Source of the DNA: Alphaproteobacteria bacterium UBA2966
GTDB lineage: Bacteria; Pseudomonadota; Alphaproteobacteria; UBA2966
DNA length: 8,574 bases
Direction of reading: 5' to 3'
Assembly: GCA_002348365.1 (NCBI GenBank)
Contig: DEBC01000099.1
Location: 1-8,574, forward strand
Below are positions 1 through 6,144 of the stretch, piece after piece. The translations under genes and the position numbers were made by a program. The notes beneath the pieces were generated by a model. The model saw only the letters and a list, made by a program, of their open reading frames with translations, was not told the origin of the DNA and made no database searches. The stretch's first letter is position 1. Each line of letters begins with the position of its first letter.

Positions 1-2083
1 GCGACCCGTGACGCCGCGGCGGCCCGCCTTGGCAGACGGCCGGGTTCGCTATGTAGGAGATTCCATCGCTCTTGTGGTCGCTGAGTCATTGGATATTGCC
101 CGTGACGCGATTGACGCGATTGAGGTGTCCTATCGCGAGCTGCCCGTGGTTACCGACACAGCCGCCGCCATCGAGTCCAACGCGCCGCAGGTTTGGCCCG
201 AGGCACAAGGCAACGTTTGCGTCGACTGGTCGAAGGGCGATGCCGACGCCGTTGAGGCTGCGTTCGCAAACGCCCACCACGTAAGTCGGCTGCAGCTGGT
301 CAATAGTCGAATTGTTGTCAACTCAATGGAACCGCGAGCCGCCATAGGAGAATTCGACTCGGCGGCTGGTCGCTATACCCTTCATGCGGGAAACCAGATT
401 CCTCATCGAATGCGTCGTTATCTCTGTGAGAGTGTCTTGCACATCTCGGAATCCGACCTGCGCATCATCACACCGGATGTGGGCGGTGGATTCGGGATGA
501 AGAACCTATATCCCGAGCATGTTCTGGTGTTGTGGGCAGCGAAGGAACTGGGGCGTCCGGTCAAATGGCGCGGTGATCGTTCTGATGCCTTTGTCTCGGA
601 TACGCATGCGCGGGATCAAGTGACGGATATCGAGCTGGCGCTGGATACAAACGGCCATTTTCTTGCCATCCGGGCTTCGACGGTTGCGGATATGGGTGCC
701 TACCTGTCTACCTTCGGGCCGATGATCCCGACAGTGACAGGGTCGAACCTGTTGGTCGGTATTTATACGATTCCCGTTGCTCAAATCCGCGTACGTTGTG
801 TCTTTACCAACACCGTGCCCGTGGACGCTTACAGGGGGGCCGGTCGTCCGGAAGTGTGCTACGCGCTCGAACGGATCATCGACATGGCAGCGAGAGATCT
901 GGAGATTTCGCCCGCAGAGATCAGGAAACGGAACTTCATTCCAGTGGGTTCAATGCCATACGAGACCTGTTTGGGAGAGGTCTACGACAGCGGAGATTTC
1001 AATCGAAATTTGATAGACGTGCTCAAGAACGCGGACTGGAATGGATTTGCACGGCGAAAGGCAGAGTCAGACGCTCATGGCAACCTACGAGGTATCGGTC
1101 TCGCTACGTACATTGAGTCGTGCGGTGGCGGTACCAATGAGATGGCCGAGATTCGCGTCGACGCGGATGGTCGCATTGCATTGCTGATTGGCTCACAGAA
1201 CAACGGCCAGGGGCACCCGACAGCTTACGCCCAGATTGTGTCTGAACATCTTGGGCTTCCACTCGATCGCATTCGCCTGGTTCAAGGTGACACGGACGCC
1301 GTTGCCTACGGCACGGGGACTGGATTTTCGCGCTCGGTGACAGTCGGCGGCGTGTCAGTTAATGGTGCCGCAGTTCGGGTAGCAGATCGTTGTCGAGCCA
1401 TTGCTGCGCACATGCTCGAGGCTGCGGTGGCGGATGTCGAAGTCGTCGATGGACGTGCTGTCGTGCGGGGCACGGATCGCTCGGTGTCGTTCGAGGAGAT
1501 CGCAGCTCAAGCTTACACGCAAGGTGGACTTCCCGAGGAATTCGGCTTTGGGATCGCAGAACGCCATGAATACATGCCGCCCGGTCTCACGTTCCCCAAC
1601 GGCTGTCATGTTTGTGAGGTGGAGGTAGATCCGAGCACCGGTGTGGTGGAAATCATTCGGTACACCGTTGTCGATGATCTCGGCAAACTGATTAATCCAA
1701 TGCTCGTAGACGGACAGGTGCACGGTGGAATCGTTCAGGGTGTCGGCCAGGCAATGCTGGAGAATTGTGCCTACGATACCGAGAGCGGCCAGCTCCTCAC
1801 CGGGACGTTCATGGACTACACAATGCCTCGTGCCGACGATATCCCGTCCTTCGATCTTGCCTACAACGAAATTCCCTGCGCGACAAATCCGCTGGGGATC
1901 AAGGGTGCCGGCGAAGCTGGGACGATCGGGTCCGCTCCGGCGCTGATCAACGCTGTTGTTGATGCACTGGCAGGACTTGGGATCCGTCATGTCGATATGC
2001 CGGCAACTCCATCGAATGTTTGGAGAGCGATCCAGACAGCGAAGGTAGGTCACCCGTCAACGAATGGCTTCAACGCTGCATAG
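1..2083 (+). CDS. Molybdenum hydroxylase large subunit (xanthine dehydrogenase/CoxL-like), 5'-truncated
   Basis: Catalytic molybdopterin-binding subunit of a xanthine dehydrogenase/aldehyde oxidase-family enzyme, which hydroxylates an aromatic, heterocyclic or aldehyde carbon with water as oxygen source. The frame is open to the left edge. A GTG at 8 is in frame but is not a likely start, because the protein enters inside the a/b hammerhead domain (RVRYVGDSIALVVAES, about residues 12-27 counted from that GTG). Roughly 80-100 N-terminal residues are missing relative to usual ~780 aa members. Visible motifs: VNSMEPRA (~104-111), VGGGFGMK (158-165), DAYRGAGRPE (273-282), GQGH (400-403) and KGAGEAGTIGS (632-642), whose Glu636 matches the catalytic base. 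The active-site loop is AYRGAGR, not the AYRCSFR of true CO dehydrogenase, so CO oxidation is unlikely. FAD and 2Fe-2S subunits are not in the window and would have to lie upstream. The substrate is unknown. The TAG at 2081-2083 lies inside the convergent reductase gene. Confidence 0.93.
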   Translation, partial: RPVTPRRPALADGRVRYVGDSIALVVAESLDIARDAIDAIEVSYRELPVVTDTAAAIESNAPQVWPEAQGNVCVDWSKGDADAVEAAFANAHHVSRLQLVNSRIVVNSMEPRAAIGEFDSAAGRYTLHAGNQIPHRMRRYLCESVLHISESDLRIITPDVGGGFGMKNLYPEHVLVLWAAKELGRPVKWRGDRSDAFVSDTHARDQVTDIELALDTNGHFLAIRASTVADMGAYLSTFGPMIPTVTGSNLLVGIYTIPVAQIRVRCVFTNTVPVDAYRGAGRPEVCYALERIIDMAARDLEISPAEIRKRNFIPVGSMPYETCLGEVYDSGDFNRNLIDVLKNADWNGFARRKAESDAHGNLRGIGLATYIESCGGGTNEMAEIRVDADGRIALLIGSQNNGQGHPTAYAQIVSEHLGLPLDRIRLVQGDTDAVAYGTGTGFSRSVTVGGVSVNGAAVRVADRCRAIAAHMLEAAVADVEVVDGRAVVRGTDRSVSFEEIAAQAYTQGGLPEEFGFGIAERHEYMPPGLTFPNGCHVCEVEVDPSTGVVEIIRYTVVDDLGKLINPMLVDGQVHGGIVQGVGQAMLENCAYDTESGQLLTGTFMDYTMPRADDIPSFDLAYNEIPCATNPLGIKGAGEAGTIGSAPALINAVVDALAGLGIRHVDMPATPSNVWRAIQTAKVGHPSTNGFNAA

Positions 2084-2979
2084 ATTGTCGAGTGAACCGG
2101 TGTCGGAACTCCGAGTTCCGCGCCCAGACGGGACACGGTGCCACTCAAGAATTCGACTTCCAGTCGTTTTCCCGCCTCCAGGTCCTGAAGTAGTGATGAT
2201 TTCACCTCGGGCGGGAAGTCTTCGGCCTGGGCGAGCTGGGTGTCAAAGATATCCTCATCAAGGCGAACTCCCTTCACCCGCCCCACGGCTTCGGTCTCAC
2301 GCATAGCGGCGATGAACATTGCCCTCATGTCTGGATCCTTCATCACCGGTCCAATAGGGCCACGCGTGACCGCTGTCGTGGCACTGACCGCGGAAAGCAC
2401 GACGAACTTCGTCCACAGTGTTGACTCCACATCTTCGGTGATTTCAGCATCGACGCCTGCATTCTGAAATGCATTGAGCAGGGCCTGGGCACGGTCGCTT
2501 CTACTACCGTCAAGTTCCCCGAATATGGCCTGGGCGAAGCTGCCGCCATGGATGATCACGCCTGGCTCGCCAATCTTTGCGGGGATGTAGATCGATCCGC
2601 CCATGACATGCTCCCGGCCGATGACGTCCGCCAGGATATTGGGTGCTTCGACCCCATTTTGCAGCGCGACCACGCCGGTACCGGCCTTTAACATCGGACT
2701 GATCTGCTCTGCCGCCGAAGCCACGTCGTAGAGCTTCACCATCAGCAAGACAATGTCGACGGGGCCGACCTCACCCGGATCGTCGGTCGACTTTGCCGGA
2801 TCGATCGTCATATCGCCAAAGGGGCTCAGTACGCGAAGACCTTGCTTGCGAATAGCATCGAGGTGCAGACCGCGCGCGATGAAAGTAACGTCGGTTCCCG
2901 CCGCGGCGAGGCGTGCACCGTAGTATCCTCCGACCGCGCCGGCGCCCATTACGGCCACTCTGAACGTGCTATCTGACAT
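2050..2979 (-). CDS. Ketopantoate reductase-family (ApbA/PanE-like) NADP-dependent oxidoreductase, atypical active site
   Basis: A 309-residue protein, the usual length for 2-dehydropantoate 2-reductases, which reduce a 2-keto acid with NADPH in the cytosol. The N-terminal Rossmann domain carries GAGAVGGYYGARL (residues 12-24). LLMVKLYDV (78-86) and LQNGVEAP (106-113) follow the family pattern. The C-terminal helical domain has LWTKF with Lys191 at the catalytic-lysine position, then SSLLQDLEAGKRLEVEFLSG (261-280) with a family-type Glu. Aligned by eye to E. coli PanE, the two conserved Asn after the lysine (N180 and N184) are Leu195 and Ser199 here, so I infer a substrate other than ketopantoate and do not call it panE. 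The ATG start is supported by AGGA 8 nt upstream. It is the last gene of the five-gene minus-strand unit, 42 bp after the DUF1330 gene, and its 3' end overlaps the molybdenum hydroxylase gene by 34 bp. Confidence 0.9.
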   Translation of the reverse strand: MSDSTFRVAVMGAGAVGGYYGARLAAAGTDVTFIARGLHLDAIRKQGLRVLSPFGDMTIDPAKSTDDPGEVGPVDIVLLMVKLYDVASAAEQISPMLKAGTGVVALQNGVEAPNILADVIGREHVMGGSIYIPAKIGEPGVIIHGGSFAQAIFGELDGSRSDRAQALLNAFQNAGVDAEITEDVESTLWTKFVVLSAVSATTAVTRGPIGPVMKDPDMRAMFIAAMRETEAVGRVKGVRLDEDIFDTQLAQAEDFPPEVKSSLLQDLEAGKRLEVEFLSGTVSRLGAELGVPTPVHSTIYAALKPFVDG

Positions 2980-3021
2980 GGCGATTATCCTGAGTGTGGC
3001 GATAGATGAATGATCGTCGAG

Positions 3022-3339
3022 TCATGATTTCCCCTTCGTTTGCCCTTCATCGCGGGAACCTTCCAACAAGAACATGTCTGCCGTGACGGCATCTCCCAAG
3101 TGATCCCTCACGCGACGATAACCTGATGACTCATAAAAGGCCTGAGCGCTTGCCATGTCAGGAAACTCGACAACGACGACGCGACGGTCCTCGGCAGGTC
3201 CTTCCAGCGTTACGACTGTGCCACCTCTCACGAGGTAGCGACCGCCATACTCCGCCACGACCGCAGGTGTGTGCTGCTCGTGCTCGGGCATCATTTCTGG
3301 TTTGTGCACACGTCCGAAGGCAACCAGATAGGCGGTCAT
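3022..3339 (-). CDS. DUF1330 domain small protein
   Basis: A 105-residue protein matching the DUF1330 (dimeric alpha-beta barrel-like) pattern: MTAYLVAFGRVHKPE at the start, YGGRYLVRGG (31-40), an LEGPAEDRRVVVVEFPD core (45-61), AQAFYESSGYRRVRDH (65-80) and a terminal MFLLEG (89-94). No signal peptide or membrane segment is seen. The family has no firmly established reaction; its members are often small catabolic-operon proteins of ferredoxin-like fold, so a role as an auxiliary enzyme or binding protein for a pathway intermediate is only inference. The ATG has a good ribosome site (AGAGGG, 7 nt upstream on the minus strand), which overlaps the palindrome GGGATCCC. It lies 24 bp after the R1 oxygenase gene and 42 bp before the reductase gene, consistent with cotranscription. 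The last ten or so residues (DEGQTKGKS) are a charged tail beyond the domain. Confidence 0.88.
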   Translation of the reverse strand: MTAYLVAFGRVHKPEMMPEHEQHTPAVVAEYGGRYLVRGGTVVTLEGPAEDRRVVVVEFPDMASAQAFYESSGYRRVRDHLGDAVTADMFLLEGSRDEGQTKGKS

Positions 3340-3363
3340 GCGGGATCCCTCTCGAACGTCACA

Positions 3364-4737
3364 CTAATGAGCCCGGGTCCCCGAGCCGCTGAATCGAAGG
3401 TCTTGGGGAAGCTCTCTCAAGGCGTCGCGAATTTTCTCCGTGCGCTCGGGTTCAGAGTACGCATCGCCGGAGGCGACGGTGTCATATACCGCTTTGCCTA
3501 TTTCCAACAGCATTTGATCGTCATCTCTACCGGGCTTTGGGGATATGGGAAGAACCGTAGACTGCGCATAGCAGTACGGTGTCGAACCATCTTGTCCTGG
3601 CATTGAGACATGCTCGCCGCTTTGCACCGCGCGAATGCCTTCCCGCAGACGTCTGCGCAGCATGGCGACTCCGGTGTCGTGCACGACGAGGTTCTCTGCC
3701 GCGTGAGACGATATCGGCCCTTGACCCACGGTGGCTTCGAAGTCATTGGGGTCGCGTTGCCGTTCACTGTATGGCTCGGTCCCGGTCTGTCCCGGAAAAT
3801 CCAGCGACTGCTTTCCGATCATCTCACGGCGTCCCATTCGCCTAACGTCGATATCGCCGAAATGTCGCCAGCCGATGACCATGCAGTGAGTGTCGTCGAT
3901 CGGAACACTCCATTTCGACAGGCCCAACCGCGTGAAGTATTTCTCCTCTGTGCCGTCCTCCCATAGGTACGTGACACTGCCGTTCGCTGGGTAAACGATT
4001 TCCTGAATAGCCACCCAGACCATGTCGCCAAGGCGTAGTGACGCAGCGACGTTCATCTTCCATTCGCCTTCGAACCATTGAATAAGCCGGACATCGCCCC
4101 AGGTGTCGGCAAAATGAATGTCGCGTTTGCGCGAGTGGAGGAAGGCGACGTGTATCGGGTCCGTCGTATTCTCGGCAACCTGCAGCCAATTGCAGGGCAT
4201 AGAGATCGAGTAGGGAACGAGGTCGCCGCCAGGCAGTTCGAAGGTGTCGAACACGGGAAATTGCGGCATTTCAGCCGAGGGTCCCATGTAGGCGAAGACG
4301 AGACCTTCGTACTCGATGACCGGGTAGGTGCCGTGGCGGACATGCTCTCTAACACCACTTTCGGGGTCGCCCGGGGTCGCCAGAATGGTTCCATCGATGT
4401 CGTAGTGCCAGCCGTGATAACAGCAGCTGATACCGCGTTCTTCGATCAATCCAAATTCCAGGGACGTGTTACGGTGGCTGCAGTGCATGTGGAGGAGGCC
4501 GTACCGGCCCGACCCGTCGCGAAACAGCACCAGGTCTTCTCCCAAGATGCGAATTCGCAGAGGAAGGTCTGTCACCTCCTGCGTCATCGCCACCGGAAAC
4601 CAGAACCGTCGCCAATATTCCCCGCAGGGTGTCCCCAGCCCTACGTGCGTGAGTTCCGAATCCTCAGGCGGCCGTATCGGATTCTCATGCCCGCGGAATA
4701 CGCCTCGTGGCGGGCGTGGCTGAGGTGACTGATTCAT
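3364..4737 (-). CDS. Rieske non-heme iron oxygenase alpha subunit, paralog R1 (phthalate dioxygenase/VanA type)
   Basis: A 457-residue oxygenase component that would hydroxylate or O/N-demethylate an aromatic or heterocyclic substrate with O2 and electrons from a separate reductase. The N-terminal Rieske domain shows CXHX16CX2H: Cys86, His88, Cys105, His108, followed by GWHYD. The catalytic domain has NWLQVAEN (183-190) and then Glu189-X3-Asp193-X2-His196-X4-His201: the bridging Asp and two iron-binding His. NDFEATVGQG (331-340) supplies Asp332 as the probable third iron ligand, and AAENLVVHD (346-354) matches the phthalate-dioxygenase-type tail. All catalytic residues are intact. R1 differs from R2 and R3 beside the iron ligands (Thr192 and Ile195, where both others have Met) and at Ile280 (His in both), so its pocket probably differs. 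The ATG is preceded by GAGGA with 7 nt spacing. It lies 21 bp after R2 and 24 bp before the DUF1330 gene. The substrate is not predictable. Confidence 0.95.
   Translation of the reverse strand: MNQSPQPRPPRGVFRGHENPIRPPEDSELTHVGLGTPCGEYWRRFWFPVAMTQEVTDLPLRIRILGEDLVLFRDGSGRYGLLHMHCSHRNTSLEFGLIEERGISCCYHGWHYDIDGTILATPGDPESGVREHVRHGTYPVIEYEGLVFAYMGPSAEMPQFPVFDTFELPGGDLVPYSISMPCNWLQVAENTTDPIHVAFLHSRKRDIHFADTWGDVRLIQWFEGEWKMNVAASLRLGDMVWVAIQEIVYPANGSVTYLWEDGTEEKYFTRLGLSKWSVPIDDTHCMVIGWRHFGDIDVRRMGRREMIGKQSLDFPGQTGTEPYSERQRDPNDFEATVGQGPISSHAAENLVVHDTGVAMLRRRLREGIRAVQSGEHVSMPGQDGSTPYCYAQSTVLPISPKPGRDDDQMLLEIGKAVYDTVASGDAYSEPERTEKIRDALRELPQDLRFSGSGTRAH
4394..4482 (-). repeat. 89 bp tract identical between R1 and R2 (copy in R1)
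   Basis: Identical at every base to 5789-5877 (offset 1395). It encodes residues 86-115, exactly from the first Rieske cysteine through the second cysteine-histidine pair and DID. In the 93 bp on the low-coordinate side about 18 bases differ, and differences resume at 4483 on the other side. R3 encodes the same residues with about 15 base differences. This pattern indicates gene conversion. Confidence 0.85.
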
Positions 4738-4758
4738 TCCGGTGTCCTCGCGGACGGC

Positions 4759-6132
4759 TCACTCCGCTGCTACTTTCGGCCCACTGAAGCGGGGGTCACT
4801 GGACAACTTCTTGAGTTCCGTTCTGATGAACGTCGTGCGCTCAGGTTCGGGGTGGTCGTCGCCGGAAACAATGGTGTCAAACACCGCTCGTGCGACATCG
4901 CGTACCAGCTGGTCGTCGTCTCGGCCCTCTTGTCTGGGAATCGGGAGGACAGTGCTTCCGGCATAGCAGGTCAGTTCCGAGCCATCCTGCGGCGGCTGGG
5001 GCACACGCCCACCGCTTTGTACCGCGCGAATTCCTTCCCGCAGGTTCTTGCGCAGGATGGCTATTCCTTGGTCATGGGCCACTAGATTTTCGGCAGCGTG
5101 GACAGATATTGAGCCCTGGCCGACCTGGGCCTCGAAGTCATTGGGATCGCGTTGTCGTTCGGCATAGGGTGCGACGCCAGTTTGTCCCAGGAAGTCGACA
5201 GTCTGTTTGCCCAGAAGTTCACGCCGACCCTTGCCATGAACGTCGATGTCGCCGAGATATCGCCAGCCGATGACCATGCAATTCGTGTCGTCGTGCGGGA
5301 CGGTCCATTTCGTGAGACCGGCCCGAATGAAGTACTTCTCCTCAGTACCTTCTTCCCACAGATAGCCGATCGTGCTGTTGCTGGGATACACGGTCTCTGC
5401 CATGGAAACCCAGATCTTGTCGCCGAGCCGGCGCGTTTGCGTTCGGCTCATCCTCCAGTCCCCGTCATGAAATTCGATTTCCGGGAGCGTGCCCCATGTG
5501 GAGCCGAAATGAATGTCCCGGTCGCGCGAATGCAGGAAAGCGACATGCATGGGGTCCATCGTATTCTCGGCCACTTGTAACCAGTTGCAGGGCATGTCGA
5601 TGGAATACGAAACCGGTTCCAGGCCGGGGAGGTTGTATGCCTCCGAGACGGGGAACCGGGGCATTTCCGAGGAGGGTCCCATATAGGCGAAGACGAGACC
5701 GTTGTACTCAATGACTGGATAGGCGCCGTGACGGACACGTTCTTTGACGCCGCTCTCGGGGTCGCCGGGCGTCGCCAGAATGGTACCGTCGATGTCGTAG
5801 TGCCAGCCGTGATAACAGCAGCTGATACCGCGTTCTTCGATCAATCCAAATTCCAGGGACGTGTTACGGTGGCTGCAATGCATGTGGAGCAACCCGTAGC
5901 GGTCCGACCCGTCTCGGAATAGAACGAGATCTTCACCCAAGATACGGATGCGCAGAGGAAGATCCGTCACCTCCTGTGTCATCGCCACAGGAAACCAGAA
6001 ACGCCGCCAGTACTCGCCGCATGGGTTTCCCGGCCCGACATGCGTAAGTTCAGGGTCTTCACCAGGACGTGCCGAAGTCTCGTACCCGTCGAAGCTACCT
6101 GTCGGTGGCTGGATTGATTGCGTATCGCTCAT
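4759..6132 (-). CDS. Rieske non-heme iron oxygenase alpha subunit, paralog R2 (phthalate dioxygenase/VanA type)
   Basis: A 457-residue paralog of its two neighbours, aligning without any gap. Rieske ligands Cys86, His88, Cys105 and His108 and iron-site residues Glu189, Asp193, His196, His201 and Asp332 are all present, so it should be an active oxygenase. The segment from PCGEYWRRFWFPVAMTQEV (37-55) through DGTILATPGD (115-124) is essentially identical to R1. Divergence is concentrated at the N-terminus (1-36), around 160-180 (PVSEAYNLPGLEPVSYSIDM) and from 205 onward, where substrate-pocket residues lie in this fold. Odd local changes include Leu315 where R1 and R3 have Pro, and Ser341 where they have Pro. 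The ATG has AGGA 8 nt upstream on the minus strand. The gene starts 12 bp after R3 and ends 21 bp before R1, so it is surely cotranscribed. It shares a fully identical 89 bp tract with R1. Confidence 0.95.
   Translation of the reverse strand: MSDTQSIQPPTGSFDGYETSARPGEDPELTHVGPGNPCGEYWRRFWFPVAMTQEVTDLPLRIRILGEDLVLFRDGSDRYGLLHMHCSHRNTSLEFGLIEERGISCCYHGWHYDIDGTILATPGDPESGVKERVRHGAYPVIEYNGLVFAYMGPSSEMPRFPVSEAYNLPGLEPVSYSIDMPCNWLQVAENTMDPMHVAFLHSRDRDIHFGSTWGTLPEIEFHDGDWRMSRTQTRRLGDKIWVSMAETVYPSNSTIGYLWEEGTEEKYFIRAGLTKWTVPHDDTNCMVIGWRYLGDIDVHGKGRRELLGKQTVDFLGQTGVAPYAERQRDPNDFEAQVGQGSISVHAAENLVAHDQGIAILRKNLREGIRAVQSGGRVPQPPQDGSELTCYAGSTVLPIPRQEGRDDDQLVRDVARAVFDTIVSGDDHPEPERTTFIRTELKKLSSDPRFSGPKVAAE
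5789..5877 (-). repeat. 89 bp tract identical between R1 and R2 (copy in R2)
   Basis: Partner of the R1 tract at 4394-4482; it encodes the same residues 86-115 of R2. The direction of transfer cannot be decided from this window. Confidence 0.85.
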
Positions 6133-6144
6133 GCTTTCGATCCT

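Noticed and set aside
8..10. GTG at position 8 as the true start of the molybdenum hydroxylase
   Set aside because: The frame is open to the window edge and the protein begins mid-domain, lacking the family's first 80-100 residues.
1355..2053. 232-codon open frame on the minus strand inside the molybdenum hydroxylase gene
   Set aside because: No recognisable family, composition typical of an antisense shadow, and the sense frame carries clear catalytic motifs.
3342..3349. GGGATCCC palindrome before the DUF1330 gene as an operator
   Set aside because: It is an 8 bp palindrome overlapping the ribosome site inside an operon spacer; chance occurrence is likely.
4078..4728. 216-codon open frame on the plus strand opposite R1, with similar plus-strand frames opposite R2 and R3
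   Set aside because: These are mirror frames of a conserved GC-rich gene. They have no recognisable domain, and their conservation follows from the sense protein.
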